Shown: positions 17,689 to 26,529, numbered from the stretch's first letter. The stretch is 64,000 nt of DNA from Pseudomonas sp. A-RE-19 (GCF_019956555.1 NZ_JAHBDQ010000002.1:124001-188000), one strand, 5' to 3'. Numbers and translations: made by a program. The notes: generated from the sequence alone by a model not told the origin.

Positions 17689-17769
17689 CGCACTTCTCCA
17701 TGGGGGCGGCGAAAAAATAAGGCGCTGTGATATAACACCGGGCTGTTTCTCCTACAACTGGACGAGCCT

Positions 17770-18309
17770 ATGAAAGCCAAGGCTGATGTACCTTTCGCAC
17801 CGCTCAACATCGCGGTGTTGACGGTCAGCGATACCCGTACCCTGGAAACCGATACCTCAGGCCAGGTCTTCGTCGACCGCTTGAGCGCCGCCGGTCATAA
17901 CCTGGCCGCCCGGGTATTGCTCAAAGATGATCTCTACAAAATTCGCGCGCAAGTCGCCAACTGGATTGCCGATGAGGTCGTGCAGGTGGTGCTGATAACT
18001 GGCGGCACCGGTTTCACCGGTCGCGACAGCACGCCGGAAGCGGTGAGTTGCCTGCTGGATAAGCAAGTTGATGGTTTCGGTGAATTATTCCGGCAGATTT
18101 CGGTAGCGGATATCGGCACATCGACGGTTCAGTCCCGGGCTTTGGCCGGTCTGGCCAATGGCACGCTGGTTTGCTGCTTGCCGGGCTCGACCAATGCGGT
18201 GCGCACCGGTTGGGATGGCATTCTCGCCGAACAGCTGGATTCCCGGCACCGTCCTTGCAATTTCGTGGCTCATTTAAAGCAGGCGGCACCCTGTGAATCC
18301 CGTGGGTAA
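17770..18309 (+). CDS. moaB: Molybdopterin biosynthesis protein MoaB
   Basis: The 179-residue MogA/MoaB-family protein would adenylylate molybdopterin as the step before molybdenum insertion. The signatures are NIAVLTVSDTR near the N-terminus and the substrate loop TGGTGFTGRDSTPEAV, followed by GSTNAVRTGWDGIL. Its last 17 bases overlap the start of moeA in another frame, which indicates translational coupling. moaA, moaC, moaD and moaE are not in the window. Confidence 0.94.
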   Translation: MKAKADVPFAPLNIAVLTVSDTRTLETDTSGQVFVDRLSAAGHNLAARVLLKDDLYKIRAQVANWIADEVVQVVLITGGTGFTGRDSTPEAVSCLLDKQVDGFGELFRQISVADIGTSTVQSRALAGLANGTLVCCLPGSTNAVRTGWDGILAEQLDSRHRPCNFVAHLKQAAPCESRG

Positions 18310-19519
18310 GCCAGGCAAGGCTGGCAGTCTGTTGGCTGTCGAGGTGGCGCTGGCACGTTTACTGGAAATGGCTGAAGCCTCGAAAATTCGGGAGCGCGAG
18401 CGCTTGCCGTTAGCTCGGATTCAGGGCCGCGTACTGGCGGATGATCTGATTTCGACACTCGATCTGCCGCCCTGGCCCAACAGCGCGATGGACGGATATG
18501 CCTTGCGCCTGGCCGACTGGACGGGAGAACCGCTGGAGGTCAGTCAGAAGATTTTTGCAGGCAATGCTCCTCAGCCCCTGGAGCCGGGAACCTGTGCGCG
18601 GATCTTCACCGGCGCGCCTGTGCCCGCAGGTGCCGACTGTGTCGAGATGCAGGAAAACGCCGAAGTCCTGGCGGATGAGCGGATACGTTTCGCCGAGATC
18701 ATGACCCCGGGACAAAATATCCGGCCACAAGGCCAGGAAACTACCGTTGGTGAGCTGATCTTGTCTGCCGGAACGCGCTTGGGTCCTATCGAACAGGGGT
18801 TGGCGGCTTCCCTGGGATGCGCTGAACTGGACGTGGTACGCAAGGTTCGTGTCGCGGTCCTGTCTACCGGGGATGAATTGGTTGAGCCAGGCCAGACCCT
18901 TGGGCCGGGACAGATCTACAACAGTAATCGAGTGTTGCTCTGCAGTTGGTTGCAGCGCTTGGGTTGTGAGGTGATCGATGCCGGCATTCTTCCCGATGAT
19001 TTAGTGACCACTCGTGCCCGACTGGGCGAGTTGAAGGATGTCGACCTGATTCTCTCAACGGGTGGTGTATCGGTGGGAGAGGCCGACTTCCTGGGCATTG
19101 CCTTGCGGGAAGAGGGCGAGTTGACGCTGTGGAAGCTTGCCATCAAACCAGGCAAACCGCTGACGGTCGGGCATTTTCGCGGGGTGCCTGTGATTGGTTT
19201 ACCCGGTAATCCGGCGTCAACCCTGGTGACCTTTGCTTTGCTGGCAAGACCCTATCTCTTGCGCCGCCAAGGCGTGAAAGAAGTCGAGCCCTTGAAGATT
19301 CAGGTGCCGGCAGGATTTGTCTGGCCCAAGGCCGGCAATCGACGTGAGTACTTGCGCGGACGTCTGGAGAGTGGCCGGGCAATCATCTACAAGAATCAGA
19401 GCTCGGGTGTACTGCGCAGTGCTGCCTGGGCTGATGGCCTGGTTGAAGTGCTGGAGGGCCGTACCCTGACCGAAGGTGATTGTGTGGGCTTCATCCCCCT
19501 GAGCGAAGTCTTGAGCTGA
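18293..19519 (+). CDS. moeA: Molybdopterin molybdenumtransferase MoeA
   Basis: The 408-residue enzyme inserts molybdate into adenylylated molybdopterin. Family motifs are in order: LPPWPNSAMDGYALR, RIFTGAPVPAGAD, VAVLSTGDELVEPG, GQIYNSNRVLL, LSTGGVSVGEADF, LAIKPGKPLTVG and VIGLPGNPASTL. It starts with GTG 18293 inside the end of moaB. The C-terminal domain (RREYLRGRLESG...) is complete. Co-transcription with moaB is clear from the overlap. Confidence 0.95.
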   Translation: MNPVGKPGKAGSLLAVEVALARLLEMAEASKIRERERLPLARIQGRVLADDLISTLDLPPWPNSAMDGYALRLADWTGEPLEVSQKIFAGNAPQPLEPGTCARIFTGAPVPAGADCVEMQENAEVLADERIRFAEIMTPGQNIRPQGQETTVGELILSAGTRLGPIEQGLAASLGCAELDVVRKVRVAVLSTGDELVEPGQTLGPGQIYNSNRVLLCSWLQRLGCEVIDAGILPDDLVTTRARLGELKDVDLILSTGGVSVGEADFLGIALREEGELTLWKLAIKPGKPLTVGHFRGVPVIGLPGNPASTLVTFALLARPYLLRRQGVKEVEPLKIQVPAGFVWPKAGNRREYLRGRLESGRAIIYKNQSSGVLRSAAWADGLVEVLEGRTLTEGDCVGFIPLSEVLS

Positions 19520-19532
19520 TCTTTGCCTTTTT

Positions 19533-19569
19533 CCACGCAAGCCTGGTCGGGCGAGTCAGTCTTGCGTGG
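19533..19569. repeat. 9-bp inverted repeat after moeA
   Basis: CCACGCAAG (19533-19541) and CTTGCGTGG (19561-19569) pair across a 19-base loop between the convergent moeA and 19581 genes. A T-run precedes rather than follows on the plus strand, so it is not a textbook terminator. Confidence 0.45.
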
Positions 19570-19580
19570 AGGACGCTCTA

Positions 19581-19775
19581 TCAGTGAGCCAGAAGTGTCA
19601 CGACCTGGTCGAAACGACTGTTGGCGATCCAGGCCAAAAGCCCCAGGACTACGGCTGTCCCACCCACTGAGTAAGCGAGCCTGTGTTTGATGGACTTGAC
19701 GTCGCCGCGGACTGCATCCATGTCTTTCCGGATGTTCTTGAGGTGTGCCTCCAGTTCAATGACGCGAGGTTCCAT
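19581..19775 (-). CDS. Small single-helix membrane protein (hypothetical)
   Basis: From ATG 19775 (GGAGAA seven bases upstream) the frame gives 64 residues: a charged helical stretch (MEPRVIELEAHLKNIRKDMDAVRGDVKSIKHRLAYSV) followed by one membrane helix (GGTAVVLGLLAWIANS). This layout resembles XhlA-type haemolysin-like proteins and other small coiled-coil anchors. The frame is open to 19919 with possible earlier ATGs at 19889 and 19919, but these lack ribosome sites. Function unknown. Confidence 0.7.
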   Translation of the reverse strand: MEPRVIELEAHLKNIRKDMDAVRGDVKSIKHRLAYSVGGTAVVLGLLAWIANSRFDQVVTLLAH

Positions 19776-19919
19776 ATCGACTTCTCCGGTGGGCTTTGCG
19801 CTGTTTTTGAATTCGCAATGATGATTGGCACGATTCTCTGCGGACGGCGCAACCGGAGTTACCGGTAGCCTGAGCTTATGGTTCTGCATGGAGTAAAACG
19901 CCCCTTGCTTTAAAGCCAT

Positions 19920-20212
19920 TCCAGTGGCTGATGTTGACTATGGATTTTGGGGGGCTTAAAGAAGTTCCATTCATTGTTTGCACGTCCCTGTGTGTTTTCA
20001 TTGCTGATTAGCGGATAACCGCAGAGCCAACGTTGTACCAGATCGTCCTTGCGGGTCAATTGAGCCTATTCCTCATATCTTGTAAGAAAAAATACCGCTC
20101 TGTAGGACTCAAGCCTGCTTCTTCTGGAAATAATTCAAATCCTTGCAACTTTTATGAGGCGCTGTGAGGTCAACATGTCTCATGTGGATTCCAGAAAGGG
20201 GGAGTAACAAAA
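19920..20212. other. Intergenic region with no recognised element
   Basis: These 293 bases lie between the small membrane-protein gene and the divergent lipid kinase gene. A ribosome site (GGGGGAG) stands at its right end, serving the ATG at 20213. I see no repeat, hairpin or frame that I can support. Confidence 0.5.
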
Positions 20213-21130
20213 ATGAGCGAGCGCAAGGCGCTGTTGATTCTGCATGGCAAGCAGGCACTCAATGAGCTGGTCCGTGCAGCAGTCGAGAGCAAGCGCCAGC
20301 AGGGCTGGGAACTGGCTGTTCGACTGACCTGGGAGGCCGGTGATGCACAGCGGCTGGTGGGGGAAGCGCTGACGGCAGGTTATATGCAACTCATTGCTGG
20401 CGGCGGTGATGGCACCTTGCGTGATGTCGCCGAAGCCATGGCGGCGCATTCGACGCAGGCCAGTCTGGTGCTTTTACCCTTGGGCACCGCCAACGATTTT
20501 GCTCGCGCCGCCGGTGTGCCTCTGGAGCCCGCTCAGGCGTTGGACCTTCTGGAGGTTGCGCCGCAAGCCATTGATCTGGGAGAAGTCGGCGGGCAGGTTT
20601 TCCTGAACATGGCCACGGGCGGCTTTGGCAGCCAGGTCACGGCCAATACCTCCGAGGATCTGAAAAAAATTCTCGGAGGCGCGGCTTATCTCTTTACGGG
20701 TTTATCGCGTTTCAGTGAGCTGCATGCGGCTTATGGAGAGTTGCAGGGGCCGGATTTCCACTGGCGCGGTGAGCTGTTGGCATTGGGCATCGGCAATGGT
20801 CGACAGGCTGGCGGTGGTCATGTGTTGTGCCCGCAGGCGCTGGCTGACGATGGTTTGCTCGATATCAGTATTTTGCCGGCGCCGCAGGAAGTGGTCGGCA
20901 CCTTGAAAGACCTGCTGACCGACGGCTTCGGGATCGACAACATGTTTGTGCGAGCCCGCTTGCCATGGGTCGAAATCAAAGTCTCGGAGGGGCTTTACAT
21001 CAACCTCGACGGCGAGCCTTTGGAGGGAGATAGCCTGCGTTTCTCGGCGCGTGCGGCGGCATTACGCGTGCATTTGCCTGAGGGCTCGCCGCTGCTGAGT
21101 GCGTCGTATCCCGTTAATCGTCCAGGCTGA
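20213..21130 (+). CDS. yegS: YegS-type lipid kinase (diacylglycerol kinase catalytic fold)
   Basis: The 305-residue cytoplasmic kinase has the DAGK catalytic signature IAGGGDGTLRDVAEAM, then LPLGTANDFARAAGVP (substrate and nucleotide region) and, near the C-terminus, INLDGEPLEGDSLRF. The order and length match YegS, which phosphorylates lipids such as phosphatidylglycerol in vitro. The ATG has a strong ribosome site. Its last 17 bases overlap the 3' end of the convergent regulator gene. The physiological lipid is not known. Confidence 0.92.
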   Translation: MSERKALLILHGKQALNELVRAAVESKRQQGWELAVRLTWEAGDAQRLVGEALTAGYMQLIAGGGDGTLRDVAEAMAAHSTQASLVLLPLGTANDFARAAGVPLEPAQALDLLEVAPQAIDLGEVGGQVFLNMATGGFGSQVTANTSEDLKKILGGAAYLFTGLSRFSELHAAYGELQGPDFHWRGELLALGIGNGRQAGGGHVLCPQALADDGLLDISILPAPQEVVGTLKDLLTDGFGIDNMFVRARLPWVEIKVSEGLYINLDGEPLEGDSLRFSARAAALRVHLPEGSPLLSASYPVNRPG

Positions 21131-21773
21131 TGATCTGCTCACGCACGGCGAATAGCACCAGGCCAGCCACGTCATAGATCTGCAAGCGTTTCATGATTTG
21201 CGAGCGGTGGGTTTCGACAGTCTTGATGCTCAGGCCCAGACCGTTGGCGATTTCCCGAGTGGACTTGCCACGAACAATCAGCCGCAGAATCTCCAGTTGA
21301 CGTGCCGTCAGGTTATGCGAGTCCAGGGTTTGTGGCTGATTTTTCTGGGTTCGGATCAGCGCCTGGTTGATCACGGTATGGGCGATGGCCGGGCTCAGGT
21401 AGCGTTCGTTGTTGCGCAAGGCATCCAGGGCATGTGCGAGTTCGGTGGCCGTGGTGTCTTTGAGCAGATAGCCATAAGCACCGGATTCCAGTGCTTGCAT
21501 GATGAGTGCTGGATCGGTGTGCATCGACAGGATGAGCACTTTGCTCTGCGGGCGGGCTCGTTTGAGTCGCTGCAAGGCTTCAAGGCCACCGGTTTCCTTC
21601 ATGGAAATATCCAGCAGGATGATGTCCGGGGACAATTGCTCGACCATCTCGAGTAACTGTGAGCCATCATTGGCCTCACCGATTACCGCATAGCCGGGAA
21701 TATCCAGCACCAGAGCGCGCACGCCAGCCCTGATAAGCGAGTGGTCGTCCACTAGAAGTAAGTTACAAGTCAA
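21114..21773 (-). CDS. NarL/FixJ-type response regulator
   Basis: This 219-residue regulator has a receiver domain (LLLVDDHSLIRAGVRAL; phospho-Asp in IILLDISMKETGG; conserved Lys in GYLLKDTTATEL) and a LuxR-type helix-turn-helix (LTARQLEILRLIVRGKSTREIANGLGLSIKTVETHRSQIMKRL). The start appears to be TTG 21773, which overlaps the kinase stop (TTGA), with AGGG eight bases upstream. It is encoded right after its presumed kinase. Target genes are unknown. Confidence 0.92.
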   Translation of the reverse strand: MTCNLLLVDDHSLIRAGVRALVLDIPGYAVIGEANDGSQLLEMVEQLSPDIILLDISMKETGGLEALQRLKRARPQSKVLILSMHTDPALIMQALESGAYGYLLKDTTATELAHALDALRNNERYLSPAIAHTVINQALIRTQKNQPQTLDSHNLTARQLEILRLIVRGKSTREIANGLGLSIKTVETHRSQIMKRLQIYDVAGLVLFAVREQIISLDD

Positions 21774-22750
21774 CGCATAACCCTATTCGTACTGGCCCGT
21801 TCGAGCGCCCGGGGAGCCCAAGGGAAGAGTGCTTCGATTTGAGTGCCTTTGCCCGGTTCGCTGGTCACGGTCAGCGTGCCACCTAACAGATCGATCCGTT
21901 CCGACATCCCGGCCATTCCGCGTTGCCCCTCACGAGCGGGGTCCGCCGCGGGGGCGAAACCCTGGCCATCGTCGCTGATCAACAGTGCCAGGCCTTGGGG
22001 CAGGCGTTGCAGGCGGACCAACAGATTCTTGGCTTGGGCGTGACGCAATATATTGGTAACGGCTTCTTGAGTGATTCGAAAGGCCGCCACCGCCATTTCC
22101 TCCGGTATGCCTGCCAAGCGTTGATGGCATTCCAGACTCCAGTTTACTGACGTATTGGCCAGGGTCCTGAGCAAGTGTGCACGCAGACTGGCTTCCAGAC
22201 CGAGACTGGCCAGTTGCCGCGGATTCAATATGGCCGACACATCACGAACCTTGGTCAGGGTTTCGTCCAGCGTATCGCAGAGCACCGAACATTGACCCTG
22301 CAGTTCTTCGGGCAATCGACGTTTGAGCCATTCACTTTGAAGTTTTGCAGCCGTCAGCAATTGACCGATATCGTCGTGCAATTCACGACTGAGTCGGTGG
22401 CGTTCGTTTTCTTGCACCTCCAGCAGGCGGTCGGCCAACTCTTGAGGCTGAAACTTTATTGATTTGCGCGAGAGGCGATGCCTCACCCAGACGCAGGCCA
22501 GCGCTGCGCAATTGAGCACCAGCAGACTCGTCGGCAGAGGCATGGACAAGCTGTAGACCAGCAGGCTGCCCAGTGCCGAGCAGGTACACACTAAAAGCGT
22601 GAACCGGCGCGCGTTTTTTCGTGAAGGTCGCCACAGGGTGATTGACTTGAGGCTGGCGTACATAGCGGATGGAGCCAATGGATGTTCGCTGCGGGCAGAC
22701 CGCCATAGTGGCTGGCGTGTCTCTATGTGGAAATCTGCTGTATGACTCAT
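21770..22750 (-). CDS. NarX-type sensor histidine kinase (HisKA_3)
   Basis: The 326-residue protein has two close membrane helices (FTLLVCTCSALGSLLVYSLS and LPTSLLVLNCAALACVWV) and almost no periplasmic loop, a HisKA_3 phosphoacceptor box (ENERHRLSRELHDDIGQLLTA) and an HATPase_c domain (FRITQEAVTNILRHAQA; DDGQGF; GMAGMSERIDLLGG). Sensing is therefore likely within the membrane or cytoplasm. ATG 22750 is preferred to TTG 22840, which adds 30 non-conserved-looking residues; neither ribosome site is strong. It is translationally coupled to the regulator that follows. Confidence 0.9.
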   Translation of the reverse strand: MSHTADFHIETRQPLWRSARSEHPLAPSAMYASLKSITLWRPSRKNARRFTLLVCTCSALGSLLVYSLSMPLPTSLLVLNCAALACVWVRHRLSRKSIKFQPQELADRLLEVQENERHRLSRELHDDIGQLLTAAKLQSEWLKRRLPEELQGQCSVLCDTLDETLTKVRDVSAILNPRQLASLGLEASLRAHLLRTLANTSVNWSLECHQRLAGIPEEMAVAAFRITQEAVTNILRHAQAKNLLVRLQRLPQGLALLISDDGQGFAPAADPAREGQRGMAGMSERIDLLGGTLTVTSEPGKGTQIEALFPWAPRALERASTNRVMR

Positions 22751-22840
22751 CTTCGATGGCCGGGTAAGGCTGCGAAATACAGCCTTCAGTGTTATCCGGC
22801 TATTCTCGAATAGCGTCACTCTGCCATTAATTGGCGTCAA

Positions 22841-23156
22841 CTAATGGGCGGCATAATACCACTTAAGATACCGTTGGTCGCGTTCGGTATATAGCGCTAT
22901 ACAATTGGCCAATTAGCTTTCTGGACGAAGCTTCCACAATGGAAAAACTTTCGACTTGTCCTCGATTGTGCCAAACGCTTATTGACCGGCACGGGCCTGT
23001 AAATCGAGATAGAAGTCTGCTTTGACAGGCGTTAATTATTTGTTTCGAGCTGTCGTTACCCGGTATGCAATATTCAATTACGACTGAGCACACTCAAGTT
23101 AAAGAGCGCCAGCATGGCAATAAACATCGGCGACACGGCAAGGATATCGGGTGAAT
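22841..23156. other. AT-richer intergenic region
   Basis: These 316 bases separate the kinase gene from the HPt-like gene. A 76-codon minus-strand frame (22863-23093) crosses it, but its composition is not protein-like and it lacks a ribosome site. The kinase promoter should lie here. I find no named motif. Confidence 0.5.
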
Positions 23157-23627
23157 TCAAGCCTGCCGTTCCGAGAACGAAACGAGCGTGAACGGCCTGG
23201 AGCGGCCAGGCGGTTGAAATTGGCTTTGCCCCACTTGAAACGCAAACGCTTCAATCAAGGAGGTCTGCTCGCTGTCATCGAGACCGAGTTGACCCGTTGT
23301 CTGATCAATGAGTTCGAGTTGCCAGGCCATTAGCGTGAAGCAATCCTTGAGCGCATCCAGTGCCTGATCGTGCAGGTTCATGTGGTTCTGAGCGTGGCTC
23401 AGCAATCCATGAAGATGCAGCGAGAACTCCGAAACCGCCGCCAGTGCAAGGGCATCGGCCTTGCTGGCCAGTTTGAGAAGGGTGCTGAGCATGCAATCGA
23501 TGGCGTCCTTGTCATTGCTGATCAATTGCAAATGACTCAGGCACTCCTCGGATTTGGCCAGGAGTGTTTCAGCCTCGATGAGAAACTCCGGAAACCGCTG
23601 AGCCCATTCTTTCGGATCGTTCGGCAT
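23157..23627 (-). CDS. HPt-like helical protein lacking the phosphoacceptor histidine
   Basis: This 156-residue all-helical protein begins at ATG 23627 after GTGGAG. The segment STLLKLASKADALALAAVSE, followed by FSLHLHGLL, aligns by eye with the HPt core (HTLKGSAGxLGLxxVxxF), and the usual histidine falls on a leucine. It is thus a probable degenerate HPt or four-helix-bundle protein, perhaps a non-phosphorylatable partner for receivers. It is divergent from cheV 464 bases away, suggesting a link to chemotaxis signalling. Family assignment is tentative; the C-terminal 30 residues look disordered. Confidence 0.6.
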   Translation of the reverse strand: MPNDPKEWAQRFPEFLIEAETLLAKSEECLSHLQLISNDKDAIDCMLSTLLKLASKADALALAAVSEFSLHLHGLLSHAQNHMNLHDQALDALKDCFTLMAWQLELIDQTTGQLGLDDSEQTSLIEAFAFQVGQSQFQPPGRSRPFTLVSFSERQA

Positions 23628-24090
23628 GCTTATCTCCACAACGTCATGTCAGATGAGGGAATGTCGTGTGTGCCAACGAGAACCTTACGTGTCCCGGCGC
23701 TGCCAGACGGTCGTGAGATCGCGCTCCGGCAGGCTTGGGCGCCGGCTGGGGAACTCGAGAGGGTGGATGGCCACTGACCTGCGATCGCACACAAAAGCCT
23801 GACTCCGTTCATGCAATGAGAATGGCGTCACATTAATGGCTATTGGATATTGCGAACATCAGGTTGGGCCTGATTGTTACTAGGGGAATCCCTTACGCAG
23901 GGGAACCTAACGTGCAAACCGAGGTCGCGCGGCAGGGGATGAAGCAGATGGAAATCACGGAGCCAGTAAAACATGATGTTAATGTGACATCAATGCCTGA
24001 TCATGGCATTTTGTGCGGGGGTCAAGGTCCGGCGAAAACAGCCGATAACTCCCTTTAGTGAATTCATCAGAACAAGCCCAGGAGTCATTA
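23628..24090. other. Divergent intergenic region with flagellar promoter
   Basis: 463 bases separate the HPt-like gene and cheV. The right end carries a sigma-28 promoter (see 24022-24048). A 71-codon frame (23843-24058) crosses the middle without a ribosome site or recognisable similarity, and I do not call it. The remainder shows no feature I can name, so a long upstream control region or an unnoticed small RNA is possible. Confidence 0.5.
24022..24048 (+). promoter_or_regulatory. FliA (sigma-28) promoter of cheV
   Basis: TCAA (24022-24025), a 15-base spacer and GCCGATAA (24041-24048) match the flagellar sigma-28 consensus (TAAA-N15-GCCGATAA; Pseudomonas sites often have TCAA at -35). The ATG of cheV lies 43 bases downstream of the -10 element. 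Confidence 0.85.
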
Positions 24091-25026
24091 ATGGCCGGCA
24101 TTCTCGACACGGTAGACCAACGCACGCAACTGGTGGGTGAGAATCGCCTGGAAATTCTCATGTTCCGGCTGGCCGGACGGCAATTGTTCGCGATCAACGT
24201 CTTCAAGGTCCAGGAAGTGCTGCAACTGCCGAAGCTGACCCTGATGCCCCAGCGTCACCCCTTTGTTTGCGGCGTGGTCAACCTGCGTGGCCAGACGCTG
24301 CCGGTGATCGACCTGTCCCAGGCCATCGGCATGCGTCCGCTGGTGCCAAGCCCCACCAGTACGATCATCGTCACTGAGTACAACCGCTCGGTACAGGCGT
24401 TTCTGGTCGGTGGGGTGGATCGCATCGTCAACATGAACTGGGAAGCCATCCTGCCACCGCCCACCAGTGCCGGTCGCCAGCATTACCTGACCGCCATCAG
24501 CAAAGTCGATGACCAGTTGGTGGAAATCATCGACGTCGAAAAAGTCCTGGCCGAAATCGTTCCTTATAACGCCAAGGTTTCCCGCGACAAACTCGATGAT
24601 CCGGTTCTGGAGCTCGCCCGCGGCCGTGAAGTGTTGCTGGTGGATGACTCGAACGTGGCCCTGTCGCAATTGCGCGACACCTTGGGCCAGTTGGGCGTGA
24701 AGATGCACATCGCCAGCGATGGCCTGAAGGCGCTGAACATGCTCAAGGCCTGGGCTGATACCGGTGAGGTCATGACCGACAAGCTGCTGATGATCTTCAC
24801 CGATGCGGAAATGCCGGAGATGGACGGCTATCGCCTGACCACCGAAATTCGTAACGATCCCCGTTTGCGCGGCCTTTATGTGGTTTTGCATACCTCGCTG
24901 TCGGGTAGCTTCAACGATTCGATGGTCAAGAAGGTCGGCTGCGACAACTTCCTCTCCAAGTTCCAGCCCGACAAACTCGTCGACGTAGTGCGCCAGCGCC
25001 TGATGCTCGACGCAGTACCTGCTTGA
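24091..25026 (+). CDS. cheV: Chemotaxis coupling protein CheV
   Basis: The 311-residue cytoplasmic protein has an N-terminal CheW-like domain (ILMFRLAGRQLFAINVFKVQEVL..., VCGVVNLRGQTLPVIDLS) at about 20-165 and a C-terminal receiver (VLLVDDSNVALSQL; phospho-Asp in IFTDAEMPEMDGY; Lys in NFLSKFQPDKL). It would couple chemoreceptors to CheA and be tuned by phosphorylation. ATG 24091 follows GGAG by seven bases; an 11-codon extension to GTG 24058 is unlikely. A sigma-28 promoter just upstream places it in the late flagellar/chemotaxis regulon. Pseudomonas carry several cheV copies; which one this is cannot be told. Confidence 0.95.
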   Translation: MAGILDTVDQRTQLVGENRLEILMFRLAGRQLFAINVFKVQEVLQLPKLTLMPQRHPFVCGVVNLRGQTLPVIDLSQAIGMRPLVPSPTSTIIVTEYNRSVQAFLVGGVDRIVNMNWEAILPPPTSAGRQHYLTAISKVDDQLVEIIDVEKVLAEIVPYNAKVSRDKLDDPVLELARGREVLLVDDSNVALSQLRDTLGQLGVKMHIASDGLKALNMLKAWADTGEVMTDKLLMIFTDAEMPEMDGYRLTTEIRNDPRLRGLYVVLHTSLSGSFNDSMVKKVGCDNFLSKFQPDKLVDVVRQRLMLDAVPA

Positions 25027-25111
25027 TAACGATCTGGAAAAAAGCGCAGTTGCAGTGTTCGGGCGCGCTGCGCAGCCAAGCCCCAATGCCGGTAAGTTGA
25101 GCGACGAAAAT

Positions 25112-25205
25112 CCTGTGGGAGCGTGGCTTGCCCGCGAAGAATGCACCGCGGTTTTTCAGGTATTACGCGTCATCGTTCTTCGCGGGCAAGCCACGCTCCC
25201 ACAGG
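25112..25205. repeat. Paired REP palindrome (GTGGCTTGCCCGCGAA type)
   Basis: Two 30-base arms (25112-25141 and 25176-25205) are perfect reverse complements separated by 34 bases. Each contains GTGGGAGCGTGGCTTGCCCG on one strand. This is a head-to-head REP pair in an intergenic position after cheV. Confidence 0.9.
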
Positions 25206-25293
25206 TTCTGCGCAAACTCCCCCCGCCACAGGGGCTTTGATTCGGTGATCAAGCTCGTATAGGGTGGCGTTTTTACCCACCAGGGAGTTGGCC

Positions 25294-26097
25294 ATGCGTC
25301 TGAGCGCGCTTTATCGTTTTCCGTTGAAATCCGGCAAGGGCGAGACCCTCAATCAGGTCAGCCTGGACAAGCTGGGGCTGGACGGTGATCGACGCTGGAT
25401 GTTGGTGGACGAGGCCAGCGGGCGCTTTCTGACCCAGCGCGCGGTGGCGAAAATGAGTCAGCTGTCGGCGTTATGGAATGCCGACGGCGGCTTGACCCTC
25501 AGTGCCCCGGACCATTCGCCGATCGATATTGCGTTGCCTGACGGTGAGGCCGATCTGCGTGGCGTGACCATCTGGCGCGACACCTTGCGCGTTCCCGATG
25601 CCGGCGATGCGGCGGGTGCCTGGGTCAGTGAGTTCATCGGTAAGCCGACGCGTCTGGTGCAAGTGCCGCTTGATCGCGCGCGGACCACCCAGGCCGGCTA
25701 TGGCAAGGACGATGATCAAGTGGCTTTTGCCGACGGATTTCCATTGTTGCTGATTGGTCAGGCGTCGCTGGAAGACTTGTCGAGCAAGGTCGGGCGGCCG
25801 CTGGAGATGTTGCGTTTTCGGCCCAATCTGGTGATCGAGGGCAGCGAGGCATATGCCGAAGATAGCTGGAAGCGCATCCGCATCGGCGATGTCGAGTTCC
25901 GCGTAGTCAAGTCCTGTTCACGCTGTATTCTGACCACTATCGATCCGCAGACCGGCGAGCGCAGCGAAGATCGCGAACCTTTGGCGACCTTGCAGAAATA
26001 CCGGGCCCAGGAAGACGGCGCGATGTTCGGTCAGAATCTGGTCAATGACGGCAATGGCCGGCTCGAAGTCGGCATGCCGGTGACGATCCTCGAATAA
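25294..26097 (+). CDS. MOSC-domain protein (YcbX-like)
   Basis: The 267-residue protein has a MOSC_N beta-barrel domain (LSALYRFPLKSGKGETLNQVSLDKLGLDGDRRWMLVD) followed by a MOSC domain in which the sulfur-carrying cysteine lies in KSCSRCILTTIDPQTGERSEDREPL. Relatives such as YcbX reduce N-hydroxylated compounds using molybdenum cofactor. Moco genes lie 6-8 kb away, but linkage may be chance. ATG 25294 has GGGAG upstream. A terminator follows at 26113. Confidence 0.9.
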   Translation: MRLSALYRFPLKSGKGETLNQVSLDKLGLDGDRRWMLVDEASGRFLTQRAVAKMSQLSALWNADGGLTLSAPDHSPIDIALPDGEADLRGVTIWRDTLRVPDAGDAAGAWVSEFIGKPTRLVQVPLDRARTTQAGYGKDDDQVAFADGFPLLLIGQASLEDLSSKVGRPLEMLRFRPNLVIEGSEAYAEDSWKRIRIGDVEFRVVKSCSRCILTTIDPQTGERSEDREPLATLQKYRAQEDGAMFGQNLVNDGNGRLEVGMPVTILE

Positions 26098-26112
26098 AAG
26101 CCCTTCAAAATG

Positions 26113-26148
26113 AAAAATGCCCGTGTCCAAGGACACGGGCATTTTTTT
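26113..26148. terminator. Bidirectional rho-independent terminator
   Basis: The stem ATGCCCGTGTCC / GGACACGGGCAT with a two-base loop is flanked by AAAAA on the left and seven T residues on the right. It separates the convergent MOSC and ppnP genes. Confidence 0.92.
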
Positions 26149-26170
26149 ATCGCTGTGAAAACCCAGGGTT

Positions 26171-26455
26171 TTAGCCGCGGTATTCGCACAGGTAAGCGGT
26201 GTCGACGGCCACTTTCAGCTGGAACTTGCTGTTGGCGGGCACGTTGAACTGGCTGCCGGCGGCGAAGGTTTCCCAATCAGTGCTGTCAGGCAGTTTGACG
26301 GTCAGGGCGCCGGACACCACGTGCATGATTTCACGCTGGCTGGTGCCGAATTCGTATTCGCCCGGTGCCATGACGCCGATGGTCGCCGGACCTTCAGCGG
26401 TGCCAAAGGCGATCGACTTGACGGTGCCGTCGAAGTACTCGTTGACTTTAAACAT
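26171..26455 (-). CDS. ppnP: Pyrimidine/purine nucleoside phosphorylase PpnP
   Basis: The 94-residue cupin-fold protein (formerly DUF1255/YaiE) cleaves many nucleosides with phosphate to a base and ribose-1-phosphate. Landmarks are the N-terminal [13 protein letters not shown], the [21 protein letters not shown] beta hairpin and the C-terminal YLCEYRG. ATG 26455 has GAGGAA upstream; the 26 residues in the longer frame are not conserved in type. Length fits the family exactly. Monocistronic, ending at the 26113 terminator. Confidence 0.93.
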   Translation of the reverse strand: MFKVNEYFDGTVKSIAFGTAEGPATIGVMAPGEYEFGTSQREIMHVVSGALTVKLPDSTDWETFAAGSQFNVPANSKFQLKVAVDTAYLCEYRG

Positions 26456-26529
26456 GGGCGGTTCCTCGAAAAGGGCTAAAAAGGGCCGGCCAGTATGCAC
26501 AAGGTGTCGATAGGCGTCACCTCCTGCAC

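Noticed and set aside
22863..23093. 76-codon minus-strand frame in an intergenic region
   Set aside because: Composition not protein-like, no ribosome site, no recognisable motif; more likely promoter DNA.
23843..24058. 71-codon frame upstream of cheV
   Set aside because: It starts with a weak codon without a ribosome site and covers the sigma-28 promoter of cheV.
25112..25205. Long hairpin after cheV as a terminator or small CRISPR-like array
   Set aside because: Arms are a REP family repeated elsewhere; there is no T-run and no spacer-repeat series.
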